The notes: generated by a model from the sequence alone, not told the origin. Shown: positions 26,000 through 35,780, counted from the first letter of the stretch. The stretch is DNA of 64,000 bases from Maribacter algarum (ex Lu et al. 2025) (nom. illeg.) (GCA_947495915.1 CANMAW010000001.1:682001-746000), one strand, 5' to 3'. Made by a program: numbers and translations.

Positions 26000-27898
26000 T
26001 CAATATGCTCGCTCATTTTTGCCCTCATAAAAATTGATAAAGGCTCTGTTTACTACGCGGTTACCACCTGCAGTAGGATAATTTCCTGTAAAATACCAAT
26101 CACCTAAATTTTTAGGACATGCTTGGTGCAAGTTAGTAACCGTTTGATAAATTATTTCTACTTGGGCTTTTATACCTTTTGGGCTAAGTAATTCTCCACT
26201 TTTCTTAGAAATTTCGTCAGCTGTAAAAGGAGCATAAAATTCTTTTACGTAGTTTACAACTTTAGAATCTTTGGTGTTAACTTGTTGAAGGCATCTTTGG
26301 TAAATTTCCTCCACAATGTGCATTGTGCCCCTATCTTTATGTAAGGCTAATGCTGCTTTAAAAGCAATAAAATCTTCAAGCTTAGCCATGTCTATACCGT
26401 AGCAATCAGGGTATCTTATTTGTGGGGCCGAAGAAACAACAATAATTTTTTTAGGTGATAAGCGATCAAGAATTCTAAGAATGCTTTTCTTTAGTGTTGT
26501 ACCTCTTACAATGCTATCATCAATAATCACCAAATTATCACCTTTTTTAACTGAACCATAAGAAATGTCATAAACATGTGTTACAAGATCATCTCTGCTG
26601 CTATCTTGAGTTATAAAGGTTCTTAATTTAGCATCTTTAATAGCAACTTTTTCTATTCTTGGTCGAATAGCTAAGATTTCATGAAGTTCTTTACTGGTTA
26701 TTTTAGAACCAATTTCTAGAATTTGCTCCTCCTTTTTTTTGTTTAAATAATTCTGAGCTTCTTTTACCATTCCGAAAAAAGAAGTCTCAGCAGTATTTGG
26801 AATATAAGAGAAAACCGTATTCTTAATGTCATTATCAATTGCCTTTAGTATTTTAGGAAATATAAGTTTTCCTAATTCTTTTCGCTCTTGGTAAATTTCT
26901 TTATCGCTTCCGCGAGAAAAATAAATGCGTTCAAACGAACATGCTTTTCGCTCGGTGGGTTCTAAAACTTTTTTGAGAGCAGTAGTTCCATTTTTTTTAA
27001 TAATGAAAGCATGACCAGGGTCTAATTCATGAACGTCATTATAAGAAACATTAAAAACAGTTTGAATGGCAGGCCTTTCTGATGCTACCACTGCAACTTC
27101 ATCATCTTGGTAATAGTACGCAGGACGAATACCTGCAGGGTCTCTTAATACAAAGGCGTCGCCGTGACCAATAAGGCCAGCCATTGCATATCCACCATCA
27201 AAATTTTTCGCAGCTCTACGAAGTATTTTAGAAACTTTAAGTCGTTCAGCAATAATGGCAGAAGCTTCTCTTTTATTGTAACCTTCTTTTTTGATTTCTT
27301 TGTATAATTTTGCAACTGCATCATCTAAAAAGTGGCCAATTTTTTCCATTACCGTAACCGTGTCAGCCATTTCTTTAGGATGTTGCCCTAATTGTACCAA
27401 GTTGTCAAAAAGCTCATGTACATTGGTCATATTAAAATTACCAGCCATGATAAGGTTTCTATGCATCCAGTTGTTTTGACGTAAGAACGGATGCACACTT
27501 TCTATACTATTTTTGCCAAAAGTACCATAGCGAACATGCCCAAGAAGTAACTCACCGATGTACGGAATGTTCTTTTTTTGTAAAGCTACATTATCGACAT
27601 ATTCAGGATTTTTTTCAATCTCAGAATTTATTCGTTCGTTAATTTGGGCAAAAATATCTTGAATCGGTTGCTGTTCATTTGAGCGAACTCTACTCATATA
27701 ACGTTCACCGGCATTCATATCTAACTTAATACTGGCAAAACCTGCACCATCTTGACCTCGATTGTGCTGTTTTTCCATCATTAAATACATTTTATTAACA
27801 CCGTAAAATGCTGTACCATATTTTTCTTTATAATACTCTAACGGTTTTAACAATCGTATTACCGATATACCACATTCGTGTTTAATAGCGTCACTCAT
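26000..27898 (-). CDS. purF: Amidophosphoribosyltransferase (PurF family), long form
   Basis: A 632-residue glutamine PRPP amidotransferase, the first step of purine synthesis. It has an N-terminal class II glutaminase domain with the nucleophile at Cys9 (HECGISVI), so an eight-residue propeptide must be removed, and RGQDGAGF (47-54). The C-terminal phosphoribosyltransferase domain has the PRPP loop VIIDDSIVRGTT (457-468). It is about 130 residues longer than E. coli PurF, with extra sequence between the domains and at the C terminus; no Fe-S cysteines stand out. This long form is common in Bacteroidota and sometimes coexists with a shorter PurF. It follows a PfkB kinase gene and a terminator. 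Confidence 0.85.
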   Translation of the reverse strand: MSDAIKHECGISVIRLLKPLEYYKEKYGTAFYGVNKMYLMMEKQHNRGQDGAGFASIKLDMNAGERYMSRVRSNEQQPIQDIFAQINERINSEIEKNPEYVDNVALQKKNIPYIGELLLGHVRYGTFGKNSIESVHPFLRQNNWMHRNLIMAGNFNMTNVHELFDNLVQLGQHPKEMADTVTVMEKIGHFLDDAVAKLYKEIKKEGYNKREASAIIAERLKVSKILRRAAKNFDGGYAMAGLIGHGDAFVLRDPAGIRPAYYYQDDEVAVVASERPAIQTVFNVSYNDVHELDPGHAFIIKKNGTTALKKVLEPTERKACSFERIYFSRGSDKEIYQERKELGKLIFPKILKAIDNDIKNTVFSYIPNTAETSFFGMVKEAQNYLNKKKEEQILEIGSKITSKELHEILAIRPRIEKVAIKDAKLRTFITQDSSRDDLVTHVYDISYGSVKKGDNLVIIDDSIVRGTTLKKSILRILDRLSPKKIIVVSSAPQIRYPDCYGIDMAKLEDFIAFKAALALHKDRGTMHIVEEIYQRCLQQVNTKDSKVVNYVKEFYAPFTADEISKKSGELLSPKGIKAQVEIIYQTVTNLHQACPKNLGDWYFTGNYPTAGGNRVVNRAFINFYEGKNERAY

Positions 27899-27911
27899 TA
27901 CTTATATACAT

Positions 27912-27937
27912 TAAAAAAGCCCCGAATATCAGGGCGT
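27912..27937 (-). terminator. Terminator between the PfkB kinase gene and purF
   Basis: GCCCCGA (27919-27925) pairs with TCAGGGC (27929-27935) with one mismatch, followed by six T on the minus strand. It lies directly after the kinase stop and 14 bp before the purF start. Confidence 0.65.
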
Positions 27938-27941
27938 GTTT

Positions 27942-28868
27942 TTATTTTAGTTCAATGTCGAATTGTGTCAATGCTTTAAATTGATGCAAGCGTTTATTGA
28001 CTTCGATCTTTTCTAGTTTTTCCATACGCGCTGTGCCAAATTTTTCTACACAAAATGAGGCCAGGTTTGAACCATGAATCACTGCATTTTTCATGCTTTT
28101 AAAAGAAACATCGTTGGTGGCAGCCAAGTAGCCTGAAAAACCACCTGCAAAAGTGTCTCCAGCACCGGTAGGGTCGAAGACCTCTTCTAGGGGTAAGGCA
28201 GGAGCAAAGAATATGTTTTCATTATGAAACAGTAATGCTCCATGTTCTCCTTTTTTAATTACTACATACTTTGGCCCCATGGTTTGAATTTTGGCAGCAG
28301 CTTTCACTAAAGAATATTCACCTGTTAGTTGGCGAGCTTCCTCATCATTTATAGTAATAACATCAATATGTTTGATAACCTCAAGTAAATCGTTTAAGGC
28401 GTTATCCATCCAAAAATTCATGGTGTCTAAAACAATTAGCTTCGGTCTTTTAGTCATTTGATTGATTACGCTCAACTGTACCATTGGGTGCAAGTTACCT
28501 AACATAACCACATCAGCTTCTGTATAGTTTGCCGGTACCACCGGATTAAAATCAGCTAATGTATTTAACTCAGTAATTAGGGTGTCTCTTGAATTTAAAT
28601 CGTTATGATACTTTCCTTTCCAATAAAACGTTTTACCATTTTCAACGATTTCAATGCCAGAAATATCAATTCCTTTATCACTTAATAAGGTTAAATACGC
28701 TTTTGGCAAATCATCTCCTACAATTGAAACTATGGCAGAATCAACATCGAATTGAGAAGCCGCAAGCCCTATGAATGTTGCTGCTCCACCAAGAATTTTA
28801 TCAGTTTTTCCAAAAGGAGTTTCAATTTCGTCAAAAGCAACGGTGCCAACAACAACTAATTTTCCCAT
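27942..28868 (-). CDS. PfkB/ribokinase family sugar or nucleoside kinase
   Basis: A 308-residue kinase with the N-terminal GGAATFIGLAASQ substrate block (27-39) and the C-terminal ATP and anion-hole motif DPTGAGDTFAGG (232-243), with Asp238 as the catalytic base. PfkB kinases phosphorylate sugars or nucleosides with ATP. Its place next to purF hints at a nucleoside or ribose-related substrate, but this is only context. It shares little with the second PfkB kinase at 57799 beyond the family motifs. Confidence 0.85.
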   Translation of the reverse strand: MGKLVVVGTVAFDEIETPFGKTDKILGGAATFIGLAASQFDVDSAIVSIVGDDLPKAYLTLLSDKGIDISGIEIVENGKTFYWKGKYHNDLNSRDTLITELNTLADFNPVVPANYTEADVVMLGNLHPMVQLSVINQMTKRPKLIVLDTMNFWMDNALNDLLEVIKHIDVITINDEEARQLTGEYSLVKAAAKIQTMGPKYVVIKKGEHGALLFHNENIFFAPALPLEEVFDPTGAGDTFAGGFSGYLAATNDVSFKSMKNAVIHGSNLASFCVEKFGTARMEKLEKIEVNKRLHQFKALTQFDIELK

Positions 28869-28979
28869 AATTTGATAATAAGTAAAAAAAATTAAGCTGC
28901 AAATATACGGTTTTGTAAAAGGAATAGAAAGAGAATAAGATTAGTGTTTTTACGAAGTTATACAATCAAAAAAGTAGGA

Positions 28980-29615
28980 TTATTTTCTTCCAAAATCAGC
29001 AGGAATTTCCCCCCATGCTTTTGTCTCCCATTTAACAATAGGGGTGTTGTATGAATTCTTTTTTAGCCAGTCAATAGCCCTTCGAATTAGTTCAAATAAC
29101 TGTTTATTTTGTGCTGTTTCGGGTAGTTTTGTATTGCAAGATTTTTTTCGAACCCAACTCATTGCGGTTCTAGAATCAGTATAAATGATTCGGTCACTTT
29201 TTCTTTCTTTCAAATATGCTAAGCCATGTACTAGCGCTAGAAACTCACCTATATTATTAGTGCCTTGTTGAAAGGGGCCTTGTTTAAAAAGTTTTTTTTG
29301 CGTCTTAGTGTCTACACCTTGATATTCCATAATTCCGGGGTTGCCACTTGAAGCGGCATCTACGGCAATGGAATGATAGTTTGGTTGCCCTATTTTAAGA
29401 AGCTGTTCTTGTGATAGCGAAGCTTCACCCTTTTTTTTGCCTTTAAACTCTTCGTAACTGCCATTATAGGCTTTTTTTGCTAACTCAAATGTTGCGAATG
29501 ATTTGTACTGTGCTCCTTTATAACCGTCAATAGCCGCTTTGCAATCTTTCCAAGTATCGTAAATACCGGGTTTTTTACCTTTCCATACAGTGTAAAATTT
29601 TGCTTTTTTAGCCAT
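28980..29615 (-). CDS. rnhA: Ribonuclease HI with viroplasmin-like RNA-binding domain
   Basis: A 211-residue protein. Residues 5-58 form a caulimovirus viroplasmin-like hybrid-binding domain (FYTVWKGKKPGIYDTWKDC), as in eukaryotic RNase H1. Residues 80-210 are the RNase H domain with catalytic Asp86, Glu124, Asp147 and Asp207. It removes RNA from RNA-DNA hybrids. Its ATG overlaps the purN stop by one base (TAATG), so the two are probably translationally coupled. Confidence 0.92.
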   Translation of the reverse strand: MAKKAKFYTVWKGKKPGIYDTWKDCKAAIDGYKGAQYKSFATFELAKKAYNGSYEEFKGKKKGEASLSQEQLLKIGQPNYHSIAVDAASSGNPGIMEYQGVDTKTQKKLFKQGPFQQGTNNIGEFLALVHGLAYLKERKSDRIIYTDSRTAMSWVRKKSCNTKLPETAQNKQLFELIRRAIDWLKKNSYNTPIVKWETKAWGEIPADFGRK

Positions 29616-30184
29616 TACAATTGTTTCAAAAGTTGCTCAATCACTTTTGGAAAATATTCATGTTCTAAAGCATGTACTTTTCCAGCAATTTCTGAAACTG
29701 TATCCCCAGGGAGCACTTCTGTTTTTGCTTGGTGAATTATAGCACCTTCATCATAATTTTCATTGACATAATGAATAGTTATGCCAGTTTCAGAATCATA
29801 ATTATCTTTTACTGCTTGGTGCACATGGTTTCCGTACATGCCTTTACCACCATATTTTGGTAAAAGGGCCGGATGAATATTAATGATTTGATTTGGAAAA
29901 GATTCAATGAGATTTGAGGGTATTTTCCAAAGAAAACCTGCAAGAACAATTAAGTCTGGCTTTACACTTTTTAATACATTTAATACGCATTCAGTATTGT
30001 AAAAGGCAGTTCTGTTGAAGCATAAACTGCTTATTTTTAGACGGTTACATCGATCTAAAACTTTGGCATCTCTTTTGTTACTAAGCACACCGGCTATAGT
30101 AACATTAGGCTTATCATGAAAATACTGTATGATGTTTTCAACATTAGAACCAGAACCAGAAGCAAATAATACAATCTTTTTCAT
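29615..30184 (-). CDS. purN: Phosphoribosylglycinamide formyltransferase
   Basis: A 189-residue GAR transformylase, the third step of purine synthesis, using 10-formyl-tetrahydrofolate. The catalytic residues Asn102, His104 (NIHPALLP) and Asp145 (YDEGAII) are visible, with the phosphate-binding GSGSN (10-14). Length is normal. It is divergent from acpP, with about 160 bp between them, and overlaps rnhA by one base. Confidence 0.95.
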   Translation of the reverse strand: MKKIVLFASGSGSNVENIIQYFHDKPNVTIAGVLSNKRDAKVLDRCNRLKISSLCFNRTAFYNTECVLNVLKSVKPDLIVLAGFLWKIPSNLIESFPNQIINIHPALLPKYGGKGMYGNHVHQAVKDNYDSETGITIHYVNENYDEGAIIHQAKTEVLPGDTVSEIAGKVHALEHEYFPKVIEQLLKQL

Positions 30185-30303
30185 GAATAGATTTGGCGTT
30201 ACAGAAGAAGAATAATTTGAAGCTAAATTAGTACACTTGTTTTTAAATTTCTTAAATTACGAGACATTTTAACGGCAAAACGTGTTATTAATCTAAAGTT
30301 TTT

Positions 30304-30311
30304 TATTTTTG
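30304..30311 (+). promoter_or_regulatory. -7 box upstream of acpP
   Basis: TATTTTTG is a perfect TAnnTTTG match, 35 bp before the acpP start. Confidence 0.5.
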
Positions 30312-30345
30312 CCATCAATTTAAATTTTTAAAACCAAATATTATT

Positions 30346-30579
30346 ATGTCAGACATTGCATCAAGAGTTAAAGCTATCATCGTTGATAAATTAGGAGTTG
30401 ATGAAAACGAAGTGGTAACAGAGGCTAGCTTTACGAACGATTTAGGGGCAGATTCTCTAGATACTGTTGAGTTGATTATGGAATTCGAAAAAGAATTCGA
30501 TATTCAGATTCCAGACGATCAAGCTGAAAATATTGCAACAGTTGGCCAGGCCATAAGTTATATAGAAGAAGCGAAGTAA
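30346..30579 (+). CDS. acpP: Acyl carrier protein
   Basis: A 77-residue acidic ACP. Phosphopantetheine attaches at Ser37 in [10 protein letters not shown]. It carries acyl chains in fatty-acid synthesis. It heads the acpP-fabF-rnc cluster, an order found in many bacteria. Confidence 0.98.
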   Translation: MSDIASRVKAIIVDKLGVDENEVVTEASFTNDLGADSLDTVELIMEFEKEFDIQIPDDQAENIATVGQAISYIEEAK

Positions 30580-30613
30580 TCTTAAAATGATTTCTTGAAC
30601 AAGATTTGAAATT

Positions 30614-30650
30614 ATCCATGCGGTAACTATGTCGCATGGATATTTTTTTT
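30614..30650 (+). terminator. Terminator/attenuator between acpP and fabF
   Basis: A 9-bp perfect stem (ATCCATGCG at 30614-30622 with CGCATGGAT at 30633-30641) followed by eight T. It would allow much more acpP than fabF mRNA, as expected for the abundant carrier protein. Confidence 0.85.
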
Positions 30651-30682
30651 AATTTGCTTAGTAAGCCATAAAATTTAGTTCA

Positions 30683-31933
30683 ATGCAGATAAAGCGAGTT
30701 GTAGTTACTGGGTTGGGTGCCCTAACCCCTATAGGAAACAACATTGAGGAATATTGGGAAGGTTTAGTAAACGGTAAGAGCGGTTGCGCTCCTGTTACCT
30801 ATTATGACACTGAGAAGTTTAAAGTAAAGTTCGCTTGTGAACTTAAAAATTACGATCCGGCTAATTTTTTTGATAGAAAAGAAGCCCGTAAACTTGATAA
30901 GTTTGCACAATATGCCCTGGTCGCATCAGATGAGGCTATTGCTGATTCTGAGCTTGACTTAGACGCCCTTGATAAATTTAGGGTAGGTGTTATTTGGGGT
31001 GCTGGTATTGGAGGATTGGAAACCTTTCAGAACGAGGTGATGAATTTCGCTGAAGGAGATGGCACACCACGTTTCAATCCCTTTTTTATACCAAAAATGA
31101 TTGCAGATATTGCTCCGGGTAATATTTCAATTAAGCACGGTTTTATGGGGCCAAACTACACCACGGTTTCTGCCTGCGCGTCATCTGCAAACGCCTTAAT
31201 TGATGCGTTAAATTATATTCGTTTAGGATATTGTGATGTCATCGTTTCTGGAGGAAGTGAAGCCGCTGTAACTATAGCAGGTATGGGTGGTTTTGGCGCT
31301 ATGCACGCCTTATCGACAAGAAATGATAGTCCTGAAACGGCGTCTAGACCATTTGATGCTACTCGTGATGGGTTTGTATTGGGTGAAGGTGCAGGGGCCT
31401 TAATTTTAGAAGAATATGAGCATGCCAAAGCACGAGGTGCTAAAATATATGCAGAAGTTGTTGGCGGAGGGCTTTCAAGTGATGCCTATCATATGACTGC
31501 ACCGCATCCTGATGGAATAGGAGTTGTTCAAGTAATGAAAAACTGCTTGCGTGATGCAGGTTTAAAACCTGAAGATGTTGATGCCATTAATACGCATGGT
31601 ACGTCGACACCCTTAGGCGATGTTGCAGAACTCAAAGCAATATCAGAGGTTTTTGGAGATCATGCTCCGAAAATCAATATAAATTCAACCAAATCGATGA
31701 CTGGTCATTTGTTGGGTGCTGCAGGTGCTATTGAAGCAATTGCTTCAATTTTGGCCATGAAGCATGGTATTGTACCCCCTACAATTAATCATACTACAGT
31801 TGATGAAAATATAGATCCGAAATTGAATCTTACTTTAAATAAGGCTCAAAAGAGAGAGGTGAATGTTGCACTTAGTAATACATTCGGTTTTGGAGGTCAT
31901 AATGCATGTGTAGTTTTTAAGAAATTAGACTAA
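30683..31933 (+). CDS. fabF: 3-oxoacyl-ACP synthase II
   Basis: A 416-residue condensing enzyme with the catalytic triad Cys165 (SACASSANA), His305 (NTHGTSTPLGD) and His342 (GHLLGAAG). It extends acyl-ACP with malonyl-ACP and sets the temperature-dependent fatty-acid mix in other bacteria. It lies between acpP and rnc. Confidence 0.97.
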   Translation: MQIKRVVVTGLGALTPIGNNIEEYWEGLVNGKSGCAPVTYYDTEKFKVKFACELKNYDPANFFDRKEARKLDKFAQYALVASDEAIADSELDLDALDKFRVGVIWGAGIGGLETFQNEVMNFAEGDGTPRFNPFFIPKMIADIAPGNISIKHGFMGPNYTTVSACASSANALIDALNYIRLGYCDVIVSGGSEAAVTIAGMGGFGAMHALSTRNDSPETASRPFDATRDGFVLGEGAGALILEEYEHAKARGAKIYAEVVGGGLSSDAYHMTAPHPDGIGVVQVMKNCLRDAGLKPEDVDAINTHGTSTPLGDVAELKAISEVFGDHAPKININSTKSMTGHLLGAAGAIEAIASILAMKHGIVPPTINHTTVDENIDPKLNLTLNKAQKREVNVALSNTFGFGGHNACVVFKKLD

Positions 31934-31941
31934 GCTAGAAC

Positions 31942-32679
31942 ATGAATTTCCCGACTAATTTATTTAATTCCCATTCTAAAGAAGATGGGAATTTTTTTTT
32001 GGGAATTACGAAAATATTAGGGTTTAAGCCTAAAAAACTAACAATTTATAGGAAAGCGTTTTTACATCGTTCTGTCAATAAAAAAGATAAAGACGGCAAC
32101 CCTATGAATTATGAACGTTTAGAGTTTTTAGGAGACTCAATGCTTGGAACAATAATTTCAAGACATTTATATAATGAAGTGCCTTTAGGTGACGAAGGAT
32201 ATTTAACCAAAATGCGATCTAAAATTGTTAGTAGAGAGCATTTGAACGAGTTAGGAAAAGATCTTAACCTAATTGAATTTGTAGAAAGTAGAATTCCTAA
32301 ATCTCATTTTGGTGAGAACATACATGGTAATGTATTTGAAGCCTTAGTTGGCGCAATCTATTTAGATAGGGGGTATAAATACTGTGAAAAGTTCATCAAT
32401 GAAAGAGTGATTGCACCTTATGTTGATATTGAACAGCTTGAAGGTAAGGTGATTAGTTATAAAAGTTTGGTGATCGAATGGTGTCAAAAGCAAAAAAAGC
32501 CTTTTAACTATCACGTTTATGAAGATACTGGTAATGATAGTTTAAAACACTTTGCAGTAAAGCTATCCATAGATAATAGTGTTATTGCTAAAGCCAGAGC
32601 CACCTCAAAGAAAAAGGCAGAAGAGAGGGCGTCTAAAAGAGCGTATTTTGCACTTCAAGATAAGATGGAAAAATCTTAA
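31942..32679 (+). CDS. rnc: Ribonuclease III
   Basis: A 245-residue enzyme with the RNase III signature ERLEFLGDS (59-66 region) and a second acidic pair in NVFEALVGAIYLDRG, then a C-terminal double-stranded RNA-binding domain (about 170-240). It processes rRNA precursors and structured RNAs. It starts 8 bp after fabF and is probably in the same transcript. Confidence 0.96.
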   Translation: MNFPTNLFNSHSKEDGNFFLGITKILGFKPKKLTIYRKAFLHRSVNKKDKDGNPMNYERLEFLGDSMLGTIISRHLYNEVPLGDEGYLTKMRSKIVSREHLNELGKDLNLIEFVESRIPKSHFGENIHGNVFEALVGAIYLDRGYKYCEKFINERVIAPYVDIEQLEGKVISYKSLVIEWCQKQKKPFNYHVYEDTGNDSLKHFAVKLSIDNSVIAKARATSKKKAEERASKRAYFALQDKMEKS

Positions 32680-32766
32680 ACATTAATTAAACGTTACTAC
32701 ATCCTTATAGTTTATCTTTAATGTGTATTCGTACACACAGATCTAGGCTGGTTACTTTTTTAGTTT

Positions 32767-32774
32767 TATATTTG
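32767..32774 (+). promoter_or_regulatory. -7 box upstream of the IPExxxVDY-pyk operon
   Basis: TATATTTG is a perfect TAnnTTTG match, 18 bp before the start at 32792. Confidence 0.5.
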
Positions 32775-32791
32775 GAGCTTGCATTAACATT

Positions 32792-33253
32792 ATGGCAGTA
32801 CATAAAATCATCGATGATTTTTGCGACGACTCTTTTACTCTAGTGGCTTTACACAGTAGTATGGAGGATTTTGCTATGGTATATACGATTAACTCTTGTT
32901 TAAAATCAAAGTTTAAAAGATCTTCTGAAGATTTAGATTTGTCAAAGAATCTATCTTTTCCAATTTTTGAATGGAAAGATGATAGTACAGAAAGTTATTG
33001 GACTTTAATAAATAATAAAAGTGAGTATCGTGAACAATCAATTGGTCATGATCTTTTTGAAAATGAGCGGTCGTTCAGCAAACGTTATTTGCTACCTGAG
33101 TATAAAGAAGTAGACTATTTATTGAAAATAGAACATGATGATTATACTCTAGAAGAGGAAACGCTGAAAAAACTGCTTAAAATACCCAAAATAATAACTG
33201 CCTATATTTTAGATGCGGATCAATTAAAATCTAAGAACAACCTAATTTTTTGA
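32792..33253 (+). CDS. IPExxxVDY family protein
   Basis: A 153-residue soluble acidic protein with the motif LPEYKEVDY (101-109), which defines a conserved Bacteroidota family of unknown function. It has no signal peptide or membrane segment. The stop (TGA) lies three bases before the pyk ATG, so the two are co-translated. Its constant place upstream of pyruvate kinase suggests a link to central metabolism, but this is inference. Confidence 0.85.
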   Translation: MAVHKIIDDFCDDSFTLVALHSSMEDFAMVYTINSCLKSKFKRSSEDLDLSKNLSFPIFEWKDDSTESYWTLINNKSEYREQSIGHDLFENERSFSKRYLLPEYKEVDYLLKIEHDDYTLEEETLKKLLKIPKIITAYILDADQLKSKNNLIF

Positions 33254-33255
33254 GA

Positions 33256-34698
33256 ATGCTTAGTAAGAAAAAAACCAAAATAGTTGCGACCCTAGGGCCA
33301 GCCACAAGTAAGAAAGATGTATTACGAGATATGATGTCAGCTGGCGTTGATGTTTTTCGCATTAATTTTTCTCATGCCGATTATGATGATGTTGTCGAGC
33401 GTGTAAAAATGATTCGTGAATTGAATGAAGAAATGCAAACAAATACTTCAATTCTTGCAGATTTGCAGGGCCCGAAATTAAGGGTTGGCGTTATGGCAGG
33501 TGAGGTAGTAGTTGCACCAGGAGATGAAATCACATTTGTTACTGGAGAACCTTTTGAAGGCACAGCCGAGAAGGTTTATATGAATTATAAGAATTTTCCA
33601 AAAGACGTAAAAACAGGAGAACGTATTTTGCTCGATGATGGAAAATTAATGTTTGAAGTAGTTGCTACCAATGAGAAAGATGAAGTAAAAGCCAAGGTAA
33701 TTCAGGGTGGGCCTTTAAAATCTAAAAAAGGAGTAAACCTACCGAATACGAATATTTCTTTACCAGCTTTAACAGAGAAAGATGTTAAGGACGCCATTTT
33801 TGCAATTTCATTAAATGTGGACTGGATAGCCCTGTCGTTTGTTCGTTTCAGTCAAGATTTAATTGACTTACAAAAGATAATCAATAAGCATTCGGAGGAG
33901 AAAATTCCGATTATTGCTAAAATAGAAAAGCCTGAAGCTGTAGAGAATATTGATAAGATTGTGGCCTATTGCGATGGCTTGATGGTAGCAAGAGGTGATT
34001 TAGGGGTTGAAGTTCCTGCCCAAGAAGTACCTCTAATTCAGAAACAATTGGTTTTACGAGCCAAAAAGGCTAGAATACCAGTAATTATTGCTACACAAAT
34101 GATGGAGACAATGATTACTAGCCTTACACCAACTAGAGCTGAAGTAAACGATGTGGCTAACTCAGTAATGGATGGCGCTGATGCTGTGATGTTGTCTGGT
34201 GAAACTTCCGTAGGAAATTATCCAGTTCAAGTAATTGAAAAAATGGCCAGTATATTGCAAAGTGTTGAAGGTTCTGAATTAATTCACGTTCCTCATGAAC
34301 CACCACATATTAGAACTAATCGTTATATCACAAAATCAGTTTGTTATCATGCTGCCTTTATGGCAAATGAAATTAAAGCAAAGGCTATTTCAACACTGAC
34401 CAATAGTGGGTATACAGCGTTTCAAATTTCTGCATGGAGACCAAGCGCACATATTTTAGTTTTTACTTCGAATAAAAGAATTCTTACCCAATTAAATTTG
34501 TTGTGGGGAGTAAAGGCTTTTTATTATGATAAGTATGTATCAACTGATGAAACTATTGAAGATGTTAATAAAATTGCTTGTCAAAAAGGATTTTTAGATA
34601 CGGGTGACATGCTAATTAGTTTGGCTGCAATGCCTATAAAAAATAAAGGCATGGTGAATACATTAAGAGTTACAGAAATAGAATCATGTAATTTTTAG
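33256..34698 (+). CDS. pyk: Pyruvate kinase
   Basis: A 480-residue enzyme that converts phosphoenolpyruvate and ADP to pyruvate and ATP. The ATG at 33256 was chosen; an overlapping TTG two codons upstream is unnecessary. It has the KTKIVATLGPAT start, the catalytic Lys in IIAKIEKPEAVENI and the signature TRAEVNDVANSVMDGADAVM. The usual C-terminal domain is present. Confidence 0.97.
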   Translation: MLSKKKTKIVATLGPATSKKDVLRDMMSAGVDVFRINFSHADYDDVVERVKMIRELNEEMQTNTSILADLQGPKLRVGVMAGEVVVAPGDEITFVTGEPFEGTAEKVYMNYKNFPKDVKTGERILLDDGKLMFEVVATNEKDEVKAKVIQGGPLKSKKGVNLPNTNISLPALTEKDVKDAIFAISLNVDWIALSFVRFSQDLIDLQKIINKHSEEKIPIIAKIEKPEAVENIDKIVAYCDGLMVARGDLGVEVPAQEVPLIQKQLVLRAKKARIPVIIATQMMETMITSLTPTRAEVNDVANSVMDGADAVMLSGETSVGNYPVQVIEKMASILQSVEGSELIHVPHEPPHIRTNRYITKSVCYHAAFMANEIKAKAISTLTNSGYTAFQISAWRPSAHILVFTSNKRILTQLNLLWGVKAFYYDKYVSTDETIEDVNKIACQKGFLDTGDMLISLAAMPIKNKGMVNTLRVTEIESCNF

Positions 34699-34720
34699 CA
34701 GTTGATTATAAATTGAAAGT

Positions 34721-34751
34721 AAAAGTCTTAGTTATTACTAAGACTTTTTTT
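34721..34751 (+). terminator. Terminator of pyk
   Basis: A 10-bp stem (AAAGTCTTAG at 34722-34731 with CTAAGACTTT at 34738-34747) followed by T residues, 23 bp after the pyk stop. Confidence 0.9.
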
Positions 34752-34870
34752 ATGCACATTTGATTACCCAAAATTGACTTTTGCTTATTTAAAATATAAG
34801 AATTGGTGCAGTGCTACTGTTGCGTTTTTTGGAAGTAAGGATAAAGTAAAAAATAGGACTAAAAGTTTAT

Positions 34871-35749
34871 ATGTCATGTTTAAGACATGATTTTACGCCT
34901 ATGATACATGAATTTTATAATTTAAAAATAGGATCTATTTTCGGATTTACAGATGATATAAAAGTAAACGAAGATAGATTCTCAATAACAGAAGGAACTA
35001 TAAATATTCTATGGAATAGAAACAATGCTGTTGTTGAGATTGAAATAGATGATATGCCTTTTCAATTGAAACCTAATCAATTGATGACTACCACTTATTT
35101 ACAGCATATTTCTTATGAAAAAACTGAACTACCCTTAACGGGTTTTGTTTTTAATAGAGCGTTTTATTGTATTTCAGATCATGATAGTGAAGTTTCGTGT
35201 AATGGCATCTTATTTTTTGGCACTCAAGACCTTCCGATTATAACGATACCAAAAGATCAAAAGAGAAAGTTTAATGCCCTTTATGAAGTGTTTCAAGACG
35301 AATTCAGCACACCTGATAAAATTCAAGGTGATATGCTTCAAATGTTATTAAAACGCTTAATCATAATATGTACGCGGTTAGCAAAAGATCAATTGATCGT
35401 TAAAAAACTCGATAATGATCAAATAGAAGTTGTACGTAAGTTTAATGTATTAGTAGATACTCATTACAAAACAAAACGTAAAGTAAGTGACTATGCTGAT
35501 CTTCTTTTTAAAAGTCCGAAAACGCTTTCTAATTTGTTTGCGATGTATAATCAAAAGTCACCACAACAAATAATTTTAGAACGATTAGCACTTGAAGCAA
35601 AACGTTTGATACATTTTACCAATAAACAAAATCAAGAAATAGCGTATGAGCTTGGATTTAACGACCCAGCTCATTTTAGTCGTTTTTTCAAGAAAATGAC
35701 GAGCTTTTCTCCTTCGCAATACCGTGAAAATAAGCTTACTTCTATTTAA
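34871..35749 (+). CDS. AraC family transcriptional regulator
   Basis: A 292-residue protein with an N-terminal cupin-like sensing domain (about 15-160) and a C-terminal AraC double helix-turn-helix (about 200-290, with VSDYADLLFKSPKTLSNLF and ELGFNDPAHFSRFFKK). Met11 is a possible later start. Two GGGAAATT direct repeats 21 bp apart begin two bases after its stop codon, ahead of the next operon. It probably controls that operon. Confidence 0.9.
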   Translation: MSCLRHDFTPMIHEFYNLKIGSIFGFTDDIKVNEDRFSITEGTINILWNRNNAVVEIEIDDMPFQLKPNQLMTTTYLQHISYEKTELPLTGFVFNRAFYCISDHDSEVSCNGILFFGTQDLPIITIPKDQKRKFNALYEVFQDEFSTPDKIQGDMLQMLLKRLIIICTRLAKDQLIVKKLDNDQIEVVRKFNVLVDTHYKTKRKVSDYADLLFKSPKTLSNLFAMYNQKSPQQIILERLALEAKRLIHFTNKQNQEIAYELGFNDPAHFSRFFKKMTSFSPSQYRENKLTSI

Positions 35750-35750
35750 T

Positions 35751-35780
35751 GGGAAATTTCTACAAGTAGTCGGGAAATTC
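35751..35780 (+). promoter_or_regulatory. Direct-repeat operator, probable AraC-type binding site
   Basis: GGGAAATTTC (35751-35760) and GGGAAATTC (35772-35780) are direct repeats with starts 21 bp apart, two helical turns, as expected for an AraC monomer pair. A near -7 box (CATCTTTG, 35809-35816) follows. Confidence 0.6.
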
